64,000 bases of DNA from Brevibacillus sp. JNUCC-41 (GTDB taxonomy: Bacteria > Bacillota > Bacilli > Bacillales > DSM-1321), in NCBI RefSeq assembly GCF_014844095.1, contig NZ_CP062163.1, positions 558,001-622,000 of the forward strand, given 5' to 3'. Of this stretch, positions 45,969 to 55,709 are shown in pieces; position 1 is the first letter of the stretch; each line of letters opens with the position of its first letter. Under the pieces are notes generated by a model. That model searched no databases and was not told where the DNA came from. It worked only from the letters and a program-made list of their open reading frames with translations. The position numbers were made by a program, and so were the translations under genes.

Positions 45969-46568
45969 TCAATCTTCATCGACTATCGTTAGACTTGAAT
46001 TCTTTATTCTAAGCCATAGCGTAAGTCCAGTGATCCAGAGAATTAGCGCGCATCCAAAGCCGAGCAAAGATAACGGTGCAAGGATTTGATGCTCCCCAAA
46101 CATGACAGTGTCTGGCACAATAAGCAATGTGATAAGCGCCAATAAACAGAGAAGCACTCCTGTTGCATAGTAAACCTTGATTTGGAAAAGTGACGCCAAA
46201 GGTAAAAAATGAATCCCTACAATAATGGCGATGACTCCCGGTATAAGATCGGTCTGATTGATCAAGTTACAGATGACAATGGCAATCCCAATCAGCAAAC
46301 CTTCGGCAATGAAGACCATATTAAACAAGAATCCGATACGCTTCAGACGCCTAGCCCCATCTCCTGAAACTTGATTGGACATTTTTTGTGATGCATGAAT
46401 TAATGAAATGCCGCCGATAACCATTATGATTCCCACGAAGATGGCTGCGAGTTCCATGTAAGGAAACCCCCACCCCTGCAATCCCATTACACCGGTACCT
46501 GCCCACAGCGTACCGAAGAACGCCATGAAAATGACTCCAATTCCAGAACCGCGAAACGCCTCTTTCAT
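45969..46568 (-). CDS. multi-pass membrane protein of unknown function
   Basis: 199 residues from the ATG at 46568 with about six hydrophobic helices and a Lys/Arg-rich loop (GARRLKRIGF). I chose this start for its AAAGGAAAA ribosome binding site at suitable distance; the frame is open to 46634. No family is recognised with confidence. It is divergent from a TetR gene, with the operator between them, so the same regulator may control it. Confidence 0.6.
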   Translation of the reverse strand: MKEAFRGSGIGVIFMAFFGTLWAGTGVMGLQGWGFPYMELAAIFVGIIMVIGGISLIHASQKMSNQVSGDGARRLKRIGFLFNMVFIAEGLLIGIAIVICNLINQTDLIPGVIAIIVGIHFLPLASLFQIKVYYATGVLLCLLALITLLIVPDTVMFGEHQILAPLSLLGFGCALILWITGLTLWLRIKNSSLTIVDED

Positions 46569-46703
46569 CCTCATTTTCCTTTCATCCACAGTAATAAAAG
46601 TACATAGAATAATAGTATTGCTTACCCTCCCCAATTATTCAGCTGCAAAAAAAATGATTTTAATACCTTATTGCAAAAATCACCATACTGCGATATTATG
46701 ATA

Positions 46704-46733
46704 TTAATTAGTGATTGATTAATCACTAATTAA
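46704..46733. promoter_or_regulatory. TetR operator, perfect 13-bp inverted repeat
   Basis: TTAATTAGTGATT and AATCACTAATTAA flank four bases, just upstream of the TetR start. A TTAGTGATTGAT sequence recurs at 47308, before the epimerase gene. Confidence 0.78.
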
Positions 46734-46753
46734 TGAAATTATGGAGGATACCA

Positions 46754-47269
46754 ATGGCCAGACCAAAAAAAGAGAACCGAAAAGATGACATTCTGGAAGC
46801 TGGTTTGGAGGTTTTTGCAGATAAAGGCTATTACAATACAACGACTGCCTTAATTGCCGAAAAAGCCGGCATCTCCCAGCCATATGTGTTTAAATTCTTT
46901 AAAACTAAAGAGGAGTTATTCGTAGCGGCCCTGGATCGGGCATACGAAAGGATCCTTGAAGCTTTTAAAATTGAAACAGGACCCGAAGACCTTGTTAACC
47001 ATATGATCCAGGTATATGAAGAATTGACTGAATCCAATCCCAATGAAATTGCCTTGCAGGTCATAGGACTTTCAGTGACGGAAGACGCAATAAGAAATTC
47101 TACGCAGAAAGGGTTAGCAAGCATTAGAAATCACACACTTGAAAAATTTCAATCTGCCGGAATTCCGAATGCAGAGGACCAAGTGACCACCTTCCTGGCG
47201 AGGGGGATACTTTGCAATATTTCCCACTTCATCAATATGCCCGAGCTTATAGATGGCGGGGGCAGGTAA
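46754..47269 (+). CDS. TetR family regulator
   Basis: 171 residues from the ATG at 46754, which follows TGGAGGATACCA. The DNA-binding helices are LEVFADKGYYNTTTALIAEKAGISQPYVFKFFKTKEELF (about 17-55). The C-terminal domain is short. The palindrome overlapping its promoter suggests autorepression, and the second copy of the site suggests that it controls the downstream epimerase-like gene 76 bp away. Confidence 0.87.
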   Translation: MARPKKENRKDDILEAGLEVFADKGYYNTTTALIAEKAGISQPYVFKFFKTKEELFVAALDRAYERILEAFKIETGPEDLVNHMIQVYEELTESNPNEIALQVIGLSVTEDAIRNSTQKGLASIRNHTLEKFQSAGIPNAEDQVTTFLARGILCNISHFINMPELIDGGGR

Positions 47270-47306
47270 GAACCGATTTTCATCGGTTTCTTATTTTGAA
47301 TGTTTA

Positions 47307-47330
47307 TTTAGTGATTGATCAATAAATTAA
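47307..47330. promoter_or_regulatory. second, weaker TetR operator before the epimerase-like gene
   Basis: TTTAGTGATTGATCAATAAA repeats the TTAGTGATT half-site; its centre ATTGATCAAT is a perfect palindrome. It lies 15 nt before the coding start and overlaps the likely promoter. Confidence 0.6.
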
Positions 47331-47345
47331 AAGGGGATGTAAAAT

Positions 47346-48290
47346 ATGAAGAAAGCTATTGTGTTAGGAGCAACTGGCGGATCAGGTCAAGTCATTGTTT
47401 CAGAATTGTTATCAAGGGGCACAGAAGTCATTGCTTTCGGGCGTTCAAGAAGTAAGCTAGAGCGATTAATGAAAGAGCATGATCATTCGCAACAATTATC
47501 ATACAGAATCGGTGACATCTTTGATTACAAAACCATTGTTGAGGCTGCAGAAGATGCGGAAGTCATTTTCCAATGTGCCAACGTTCCCTATCAAGAGATG
47601 GCTTTAAAACTCCTTTTACTTGGGGAAAGTGTCATGAAGGCAACCGATATTTTAGGTAAGAAGATTGTCATTGTAGATGGGATATATATCTATGGGCACC
47701 AAGTTGCGAAAGGAGATGAAAACCATCCAAAACAGCCGCATACAAAAAAAGGGCAAATCAGGTTGGAATTCGAGAAACTCATATTCAGCCAAAAATGGAA
47801 AAATGCCAGAGCATTGATTGTCAGGCTGCCAGACTATTATGGCGCTACCTCACAGAACTCCTACCTTCAGCCAACATTGAATGGACTCGCAGCAAATAAA
47901 ACGACCGTCTTTATCGGGGACTTAAAAACACCAAGAGAATATGTCTACTTACCTGATGCAGCAAAAATGATCGTGGAAATAGCAGAAAAAGACAACTCCT
48001 ATGGAGAAAATTGGAACATCCCTGGGCCTGGTCTGATTTCCGGAAACGAAATCATCCAAATTGCCCGTCAGGTAACGGGACAGAAAAAGATGGTTCTTCC
48101 CCTTACAAAAAACATCATTCAGATACTTGGCTTGTTCAACCCTTTCATGAAAGAAGTAGTGGAAATCATGTATTTAACCAAAGAAGGATTCATCCTGGAT
48201 GGAGAAAAATATGAAAACCGTATCGGCCCCATACCTAAAACTCCATACAAAGAAGGAATGGAAGAAACAATGCGAACTTTAATGAGTTAA
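47346..48290 (+). CDS. NAD(P)-binding epimerase/dehydratase-like SDR
   Basis: 314 residues of the extended (atypical) SDR type: the cofactor loop is GATGGSGQVIVSELL (about 8-22), with an FQCANVPYQEM strand and a late VYLPDAAKMIVEIAEKD region. The classical YxxxK is not obvious; DGIYIYGHQ occupies its usual place, so catalysis may differ and the protein could be a binding or sensor type. Its expression is probably controlled by the TetR protein upstream through the shared TTAGTGATT site. Confidence 0.8.
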   Translation: MKKAIVLGATGGSGQVIVSELLSRGTEVIAFGRSRSKLERLMKEHDHSQQLSYRIGDIFDYKTIVEAAEDAEVIFQCANVPYQEMALKLLLLGESVMKATDILGKKIVIVDGIYIYGHQVAKGDENHPKQPHTKKGQIRLEFEKLIFSQKWKNARALIVRLPDYYGATSQNSYLQPTLNGLAANKTTVFIGDLKTPREYVYLPDAAKMIVEIAEKDNSYGENWNIPGPGLISGNEIIQIARQVTGQKKMVLPLTKNIIQILGLFNPFMKEVVEIMYLTKEGFILDGEKYENRIGPIPKTPYKEGMEETMRTLMS

Positions 48291-48305
48291 TTGCCGTTTT
48301 CATCG

Positions 48306-48462
48306 ATATATACTTATTTTCGAAGATATAACTGGATTTCGGAGATATAACTGGACTTCCGAAGATATATTTCTATTTTCGGAGATCTAACTGGGTTTTC
48401 GGAGATATATTCCTATTTTCGAAGATATATCTCCATTTTCGGAGATATAACTGGATTTTCAT
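48306..48462. repeat. imperfect tandem repeat of about 20 bp
   Basis: Seven or eight units of the form ATTTTCGGAGATATAACTGG with frequent changes (GAAGATATATTTCT, GGAGATCTAACTGG). It lies between the epimerase stop and the lysP terminator. No coding role is seen. Confidence 0.8.
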
Positions 48463-48474
48463 ACAAATCCTCAT

Positions 48475-48510
48475 AAAAAAACCTGAGTCCCAAAGGGATT
48501 TCAGGTTTTT
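48475..48510 (-). terminator. terminator of lysP
   Basis: On the minus strand AAACCTGAAATCCC pairs with GGGACTCAGGTTT and is followed by a T run. Confidence 0.88.
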
Positions 48511-48521
48511 ATCTATTCATA

Positions 48522-49985
48522 TCAAGCCACATCTGATTTATCAAATTGACAATCTTTTAATGATATTAATTTGGTCTTGTGATAAATCTTGTATCCTAAC
48601 CAGATCGCCAGGAATATCGGTAATCCGATATAGGAGACAGCGACGCCATACCAGTCGATGCTGCCGCTTAGGAATGCTTGATAATTCTGCCCGGCAATGA
48701 CTCCCATGCAAAGGACGAATGATAGGATCGGACCGAGTGGAAACCATTTTGCTTTATATTTCAATTCGTTCAGGTCACCACCCTGTGCAACATAGGCAAG
48801 TCTAAAGCGATAATGGCTGATGGCGATTCCAATCCAGGCGATGAAGCCGGTTAGCCCGGATGCATTCAATAGCCATGTAAATACATGGTCCCCAAAAATG
48901 GAGGTCAAGAAGGCGAGCCCGCCAATTAATGTCGTTAGTATCAAAGCATTCATCGGGATTCCCCTGCGATTGACTTTGGCGAGGAATTGGGGAGCTTGTT
49001 TATCTTTCGCCATCGACCATAACATCCGCGTTGATGCATATAGTCCCGAGTTCCCTGCGGATAGTAAGGAAGTCAACACGACTGCATTCATGACGGATGC
49101 CGCGAATGCAAGTCCTGCCCGTTCAAAGACAAGTGTGAAAGGGCTTACAGAAATGTTTTCTACATCCCCGTTCAGCAAACTTGGACTTGTATACGGAATC
49201 AAGAGGCCGAGTATCAGGATGGCTCCGATGTAAAATAATAGGATGCGCCAAAATACTTGGCGGATCGCATTCGGAACATTTTTTTCGGGATTCTCACTTT
49301 CCCCGGCAGCAATACCAACCAGCTCCGTGCCTTGAAAAGAAAATCCCGCGATAAGAAAGATTGAGATGATCGATAAAAATCCTCCCTTGAATGGTGCCTC
49401 GTCCATGGTGAAGTTTTCGAATCCAATCACCTTTCCGCCAAAAACCCCAAATATGGTCAATAAACCAATAATGATGAAGCAAATGATAGCAATGACTTTT
49501 ATTAAGGCAAACCAATATTCAGATTCACCATAGCTTTTAATGGATAGGGCGTTGAGGGTGAAGACGATTCCAAGAAATAATCCACTCCATATAAGGCTGG
49601 GTACATCAGGGAGCCAGAATTTCATGATGATGGCTGCAGCAGCTATTTCCACGGCAAGGGTGACAGCCCAGTTAAACCAATAATTCCAGCCAAGTGCAAA
49701 GCCGAATGCGGGATCAACAAAGCGTGTGGCATAGGTGGAAAATGATCCCGACACAGGCATATATGTCGCCATTTCCCCTAAGCTCGTCATAAGGAAATAA
49801 ACCATGATTCCAATGCAGGCATAGGCAGCAAGGGCACCACCGGGCCCTGCGCTCTGAATGGTTGCCCCGCTTGCCAGGAATAATCCGGTTCCTATTGAAC
49901 CTCCAATGGCAATCATGGTCATATGCCTTGCTTTCAGTTTCCTTTTAACTGTCGGTTCTTGATTATCAATGAGATTCATGTCCAT
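48522..49985 (-). CDS. lysP: lysine-specific permease
   Basis: 487-residue permease of the APC/AAT family with 12 membrane helices. It matches E. coli LysP across its length in conserved blocks, for example KARHMTMIAIGGSIGTGLFL, AAGESENPEKNVPNAIRQVFW, AGNSGLYASTRML and AIGIAISHYRFR. It imports L-lysine with protons. It is downstream of the lysine-degradation genes on the same strand with a 115-bp gap, which fits supply of the substrate to KamA. A separate promoter is possible. Confidence 0.9.
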   Translation of the reverse strand: MDMNLIDNQEPTVKRKLKARHMTMIAIGGSIGTGLFLASGATIQSAGPGGALAAYACIGIMVYFLMTSLGEMATYMPVSGSFSTYATRFVDPAFGFALGWNYWFNWAVTLAVEIAAAAIIMKFWLPDVPSLIWSGLFLGIVFTLNALSIKSYGESEYWFALIKVIAIICFIIIGLLTIFGVFGGKVIGFENFTMDEAPFKGGFLSIISIFLIAGFSFQGTELVGIAAGESENPEKNVPNAIRQVFWRILLFYIGAILILGLLIPYTSPSLLNGDVENISVSPFTLVFERAGLAFAASVMNAVVLTSLLSAGNSGLYASTRMLWSMAKDKQAPQFLAKVNRRGIPMNALILTTLIGGLAFLTSIFGDHVFTWLLNASGLTGFIAWIGIAISHYRFRLAYVAQGGDLNELKYKAKWFPLGPILSFVLCMGVIAGQNYQAFLSGSIDWYGVAVSYIGLPIFLAIWLGYKIYHKTKLISLKDCQFDKSDVA

Positions 49986-50100
49986 ATGGTTCCTACCTCA
50001 TTTTCTTTTAAAGTTAAAAGTTCAAGAAATATAAGAGTTTTTAACAATCGCTTTGTGAAAGTCTTAATAGTTCGCTTCACTTGCTGGGATCCTATCCAGT

Positions 50101-51426
50101 TTAATTGCCATTGCCTGGTATCGTCTCCCTATTCCCGGTCTGGGTGACCCCATCCTGCTCAGGCTCCATTCCACACCATTGAATTAATGTAAGGGCAATG
50201 ATTTCGGCCGTGGAGAACACGTTGTCGAGCAGGATGTATTCATTTGGATAGTGTGCAACCTCGGTTACTCCTGGCCCGAAAACGATTGCAGGCGTTTCAC
50301 CGACATGTGTCAGCAATCCCCCATCCGTTCCCCAAGGGGAGGCTTCAATGACAGGGTCCTGTCCGGCCACTTGCCGATATTGATGAACAAGCGCATTCAT
50401 CAGTTCATGCTCTACATCAATTGCTCCTGGAACCCAGCGTGCCCCGAACCACTCCAATACGGGCGGGTTTTCCTTGAACCATTGGTCCACTTCCGCCAGC
50501 TGCAATAACCAGGACGCCATTTCATCCTTCGCCTGCTCCATCGTTTCCTCTGGCGCAACGCCCATCCTACCTTCGATTTTCACAAGGTCAGGGACGGATG
50601 ACGGCCAATTGCCGCCTTCAATGACACCTAGATTAATAGGAATCGGAATAGGCGTGTTCTGATAAAGCGGATCACTGACACGTGCATTTCGCTTTTCTTC
50701 CAAGGCACGAATATGATTGATGACGGTCATGCTTTTTTCAATCGCACTAACGCCTTCATATCTTGTTCCTCCATGGGCTGATCGTCCTTTGACATGGATT
50801 CGGAACCACATCGAACCCTGCTGTTTCGGGAAGATCCTCATATTCGTCGGTTCAGGGATCAGGGCGGCATCTGCTTTATATCCCCTCAGGACGGCCGCCA
50901 GTGTTCCGGCACCGCCGCTTTCTTCTTCAATCACACTTTGAAAAATGACATCTCCTTTTAATTGGATGCCACTTTCCTTCAATGCCTGCATCGCAAGGAT
51001 CAGCGATACATTTCCACCCTTCATATCGGTTACACCCCGACCAAACATTCTTCCATTTTTAATCGCTCCACTATATGGATCGTCGTCCCACTGATCCCGG
51101 TCACCATCCGGAACCACATCGATGTGTCCGTTCAAAATGATGGAACGTCCGCCGCCAGTCCCTTTCATGATACCTACCACATTGGGGCTGTTGGAAAATT
51201 CACTGCGCGGAGAATAGAAATAAGAATGCTTTTTCAGCTCGCTGCCGTCCGGTTCCCAACTATCGATTTGCAAACCCATTTCCTGCAGTTTTTGGGCGAC
51301 GATGGCCTGTGCCCCTGCTTCATTTCCTTGCGTACTTGGGGCTTGTACCATTTTTTGCAATAGGTTTGTTCCTTCTTCCCGATGATCCTTGATCCATTGG
51401 TTTATCCGTTTTTTAATATCCGGCAC
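50101..51426 (-). CDS. yodQ: M20-family deacylase/peptidase (YodQ-like)
   Basis: 441-residue zinc hydrolase of the ArgE/DapE group. Metal and catalytic residues lie in LNGHIDVVPDGD (His, then Asp), GRGVTDMKGG, EEESGG (Glu general base) and the late HVGETPAIVFGPG. In B. subtilis yodQ sits in the same gene row, kamA-yodP-yodQ-yodR-yodS-yodT. There it probably deacetylates the acetyl-beta-lysine-derived intermediate; that step is inferred. The gene follows yodR by 37 nt. Confidence 0.85.
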   Translation of the reverse strand: MPDIKKRINQWIKDHREEGTNLLQKMVQAPSTQGNEAGAQAIVAQKLQEMGLQIDSWEPDGSELKKHSYFYSPRSEFSNSPNVVGIMKGTGGGRSIILNGHIDVVPDGDRDQWDDDPYSGAIKNGRMFGRGVTDMKGGNVSLILAMQALKESGIQLKGDVIFQSVIEEESGGAGTLAAVLRGYKADAALIPEPTNMRIFPKQQGSMWFRIHVKGRSAHGGTRYEGVSAIEKSMTVINHIRALEEKRNARVSDPLYQNTPIPIPINLGVIEGGNWPSSVPDLVKIEGRMGVAPEETMEQAKDEMASWLLQLAEVDQWFKENPPVLEWFGARWVPGAIDVEHELMNALVHQYRQVAGQDPVIEASPWGTDGGLLTHVGETPAIVFGPGVTEVAHYPNEYILLDNVFSTAEIIALTLIQWCGMEPEQDGVTQTGNRETIPGNGN

Positions 51427-51463
51427 CTTTATCCCTCCTTAATCTTGAATGCATATTTTCGAC

Positions 51464-52126
51464 TTATTCAATCGTGTTGACGGCAGCATGGATTTTCAAT
51501 GTCGCCTCTGTATTCCTTATCACATCATCCACGGTATATGGCGCCATGACTTCTTTCAGCACCACTCCCTCTTCTGTAACTTCCATGACAGCCATATCCG
51601 TAATGATTAAATCCACACTCTGCCTTGCCGTCAATGGGAGCGTACATGCCTTCAATATCTTCGATTCACCCTGCTTATTCACGTGATTCATCAGGACGAT
51701 CACCTTTTTCGCTTTCTGGGCAAGCTCCATTGCCCCGCCCATGCCCGGCACCCGCTTTCCTGGGACGATCCAATTCGCCAAATCCCCTTTTTCACTGACT
51801 TCCAGGGCTCCAAGGATGGTGATGTCGATGTACCCTTTCCTGATCATTCCAAATGCTGTTGCACTGTCAAAATAGGAAGCTCCCATTACAGTGGTGATCG
51901 GGAACCCTCCTGCATTACAGAGGGCAGGATCTTCTTGCCCGGGATCAGGACTTGGCCCTGTACCGAGAACTCCGTTTTCCGCATGGAACATCACATGAAT
52001 ATCTTGAGGTATATGGTCGGCCACCAAGGTAGGGATGCCGATGCCTAAATTGACGATCAATCCGTCATGGATTTCCTTGGCGGCGCGTTTCGCGATGCGA
52101 TTTCGTACATCTACTGCCATGCCCAT
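51464..52126 (-). CDS. yodR: 3-oxoacid CoA-transferase family, subunit B (YodR)
   Basis: 220 residues of the beta subunit of a succinyl/acetoacetate-type CoA transferase. The catalytic Glu sits in HAENGVLGTGP (about 54-64), and a conserved GGAMELAQKAKKVIVLMNH block follows. It pairs with YodS. In lysine fermentation-like routes such an enzyme activates or exchanges CoA on a beta-keto amino acid. I chose the ATG at 52126 (GGGGTGAATTGGAA); it overlaps the yodS stop by 16 nt, as expected for coupled subunits. Confidence 0.86.
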   Translation of the reverse strand: MGMAVDVRNRIAKRAAKEIHDGLIVNLGIGIPTLVADHIPQDIHVMFHAENGVLGTGPSPDPGQEDPALCNAGGFPITTVMGASYFDSATAFGMIRKGYIDITILGALEVSEKGDLANWIVPGKRVPGMGGAMELAQKAKKVIVLMNHVNKQGESKILKACTLPLTARQSVDLIITDMAVMEVTEEGVVLKEVMAPYTVDDVIRNTEATLKIHAAVNTIE

Positions 52127-52809
52127 TTCCAATTCACCCCTTTTGTCGGAATCACCATATCTACATAAATGCCTGGTGTAGCAATACATTCCGGATCCAA
52201 TTCGCCTACAGGAACGATTTCCTCCACTTCCGCAATCGTAAAGGTTCCAGCCATCGCTACCAACGGATTGAAGTTACATGCAGTCTTGTCGTACACTAAA
52301 TTCCCCAGCGAATCTGCCTTTTTGGCATAGACGATGCTGACTTCAGCCGTCAAAGCGGTTTCCACTAAGTATTCTTTTCCTTCTATCACCATCTTGTCCT
52401 TGCCTTCTTCGGCTATCGTACCAATCCCGACATCGACAAAAATCCCGCCTAAGCCTACACCGCCAGCACGAATCCGTTCGGCTAATGTCCCTTGAGGTGA
52501 AAATTCCACCTGCAGCTTTCCTTCAGTCATGAGCCTGCCGGCATTAGGGTTGGAACCGATATGCGAGGCGATCACTTTCTTTGCCCTTTCAGCAGTCACA
52601 AGCCGGCCAATGCCGATGTCAGGGAATCCAGTATCATTGCCAATCAAAGTCAATTCCTTAACGCCCTTGTCAAGAATACCCTGTACGAGCGTCGGAGGAG
52701 TCCCCACTCCGCCAAACCCGCCATACATGAGTGTGCATCCATCGGAAATATGCTCCAATGCTTCTTCCATGGTCACAATTTTGTTTTTCTTCGTAATGGC
52801 CTGCTTCAT
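52111..52809 (-). CDS. yodS: 3-oxoacid CoA-transferase family, subunit A (YodS)
   Basis: 232-residue alpha subunit. The motif GGFGGVGTPPTLVQGILDKG (near 24-43) and the GTLAERIRAGGVGLGG block mark the family. The ATG at 52809 follows AGGAGGAACGTT by good spacing; the frame opens further to 52842 inside yodT. It partners YodR. Confidence 0.87.
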   Translation of the reverse strand: MKQAITKKNKIVTMEEALEHISDGCTLMYGGFGGVGTPPTLVQGILDKGVKELTLIGNDTGFPDIGIGRLVTAERAKKVIASHIGSNPNAGRLMTEGKLQVEFSPQGTLAERIRAGGVGLGGIFVDVGIGTIAEEGKDKMVIEGKEYLVETALTAEVSIVYAKKADSLGNLVYDKTACNFNPLVAMAGTFTIAEVEEIVPVGELDPECIATPGIYVDMVIPTKGVNWKWAWQ

Positions 52810-52819
52810 AACGTTCCTC

Positions 52820-54187
52820 CTAAATAGCCTGCATGTCCTCAATCAAACCTTCCGTGTGCAATTCTTGCTGCAACTCTTCGAGGGAAGCTTCCAGTATCTT
52901 GACGAGGGTATCGATTTCTTCATTTGTAATGATTAATGGCGGAGATATGATAACCGCATCGCCAGCGATTCCATCAATCGCACCTGCAGCAGGATAGATC
53001 AACAGCCCCTTAGCAAAAGCCTTATTGACAATCCTTGTGGTCAGGCCGATTTGCAAGTCGAATGGCGTTTTTGAAATCCGATTGGAGACAAACTCAAGCC
53101 CAAGGAGCAGCCCTTTCCCTCTTACATCACCAATGATGTCGAATTTTTCGGCCAATCCTTCCAGCTTCTTAAACAGATATTGACCTTTCTCTTCGGCTGC
53201 CTGGACCAGGTCATTTCGCTCAATGTAGGAAAGCACTTCCAATGAAACGGCTGCAGATAGCGGATTTGCACTATAAGTGTGTCCAGCCATGATTGATTTC
53301 GAACCTTTTAAAATGGGCTCCATGACACGGTCAGTAATCATCGTGGCTGCAATTGGCGTATAGCCGGCACTCATTCCTTTACCCAATGCGATGATATCCG
53401 GGGTGACTCCCCAGTGTTCCATTGCGAACATTTTTCCTGTCCGGCCGATTCCCGTCATTACCTCATCGGCGATAAAAAGAATGTCATAAGTTTCGCAGAT
53501 TTCCTTTATCCTTTGATAGTAGCCATCCGGCGGTGTTACAGCACCAGCCGATGCACCGATTATCGGTTCTGCGATGAAGGCTGCGATATTCTCGGAGCCG
53601 ACCCTTTGAATAGCTGTCTCCAGTTCATCTGCACACTTAAGCTTGCATCCGGAAGTTTCATTATAATGAGGACAGCGATAGCAGTAGGGAGCAGATATGC
53701 TAGGGAAATCCTCCAATAGCGGCACAAAGCGTTTTCTTCTTGGTACATGGCCTGACATCGACAAAGCGCCCATCGTGATCCCGTGATAACTCGTCCACCT
53801 GGATATGATGCGATTTTTTCGCTCGAACCCTTTTTCTTGCCAATGTTGTATCGCGATCTTCATTGCCGTTTCGGTCGCTTCCGAGCCACTATTCACAAAA
53901 AATGACCAATTCAAATCCCCTGGAGCCAACTCACTCAGCTTTTTTGCCAATGCCTCTGCGGCTCGACTCGTAAAATGAGATCTATATGCAAAAGAAACCT
54001 TGCGGGCCTGCTCCGTCATTGCCTCGACAACGTCCAATACACCATGGCCTATACTTGCTGTGACCGCTCCTGATGAGCCGTCTATATACTGTTTTCCATC
54101 TATATCATAAAGGTAAATTCCATTCCCATGAGAGATAGTGGGATAGTGATGATCCAAAGTGGGCTTAATCAAATGATTCCGTTCCAT
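52820..54187 (-). CDS. yodT: class III PLP aminotransferase (YodT)
   Basis: 455 residues of the ornithine/omega-amino acid aminotransferase group. The PLP lysine lies in DIIALGKGMSAGYTPIAA (near 285), with the FIADEVMTGIGRTG Asp/Glu block, SGSEATETAMKIA and a WTSYHG segment. It probably transaminates an omega- or beta-amino acid from lysine breakdown, such as the deacetylated beta-lysine product. It is 10 nt upstream of yodS. AAAGGAGAGATGAA precedes the ATG. Confidence 0.88.
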   Translation of the reverse strand: MERNHLIKPTLDHHYPTISHGNGIYLYDIDGKQYIDGSSGAVTASIGHGVLDVVEAMTEQARKVSFAYRSHFTSRAAEALAKKLSELAPGDLNWSFFVNSGSEATETAMKIAIQHWQEKGFERKNRIISRWTSYHGITMGALSMSGHVPRRKRFVPLLEDFPSISAPYCYRCPHYNETSGCKLKCADELETAIQRVGSENIAAFIAEPIIGASAGAVTPPDGYYQRIKEICETYDILFIADEVMTGIGRTGKMFAMEHWGVTPDIIALGKGMSAGYTPIAATMITDRVMEPILKGSKSIMAGHTYSANPLSAAVSLEVLSYIERNDLVQAAEEKGQYLFKKLEGLAEKFDIIGDVRGKGLLLGLEFVSNRISKTPFDLQIGLTTRIVNKAFAKGLLIYPAAGAIDGIAGDAVIISPPLIITNEEIDTLVKILEASLEELQQELHTEGLIEDMQAI

Positions 54188-54263
54188 TTCATCTCTCCTT
54201 TTTCACGTTCGTACACACTTCTCATTATCTATTAATCAATTAAGTTCTGAAAAGAAACCGATT

Positions 54264-55371
<1,108 letters not shown>

Positions 55372-55436
55372 TACGTCCCCCCCTTATTTAAAGAATTCGG
55401 GAGAAGAGATGCATATCATCCGCTTCTCCCGGCATT

Positions 55437-55709
55437 CTATTTCCAATTGAATAATTTTTTGACAGGTGCCTGAAGAAGCTGATCATACGTGAACTCATCA
55501 GGATATTCACTCACATCATATATAGACAAGGCTTCATCCACCTTTTGATTCATCGAATCGGACACATAGATTCCACACTCAGGACAGTTCACGGCTGGAA
55601 CTTGAAGGACTTTTATCGAGCGTTTCCCGTCAGGCATGATCCAGTAACAATCCTTCTTTTCACTTTCTTCCACGTTCGGGGCGTTGCACCACAAGCAATC
55701 CATCTTCAT
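55437..55709 (-). CDS. yokU: YokU family zinc-ribbon protein
   Basis: 90 residues with two Cys pairs, Cys5/Cys8 (CLWCNAPN) and Cys42/Cys45 (CPECGIY), as in YgiT-type zinc fingers. The function is unknown. In B. subtilis it is linked to kamA. Its ATG overlaps the kamA stop as ATGA, so translation is coupled. Confidence 0.85.
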   Translation of the reverse strand: MKMDCLWCNAPNVEESEKKDCYWIMPDGKRSIKVLQVPAVNCPECGIYVSDSMNQKVDEALSIYDVSEYPDEFTYDQLLQAPVKKLFNWK

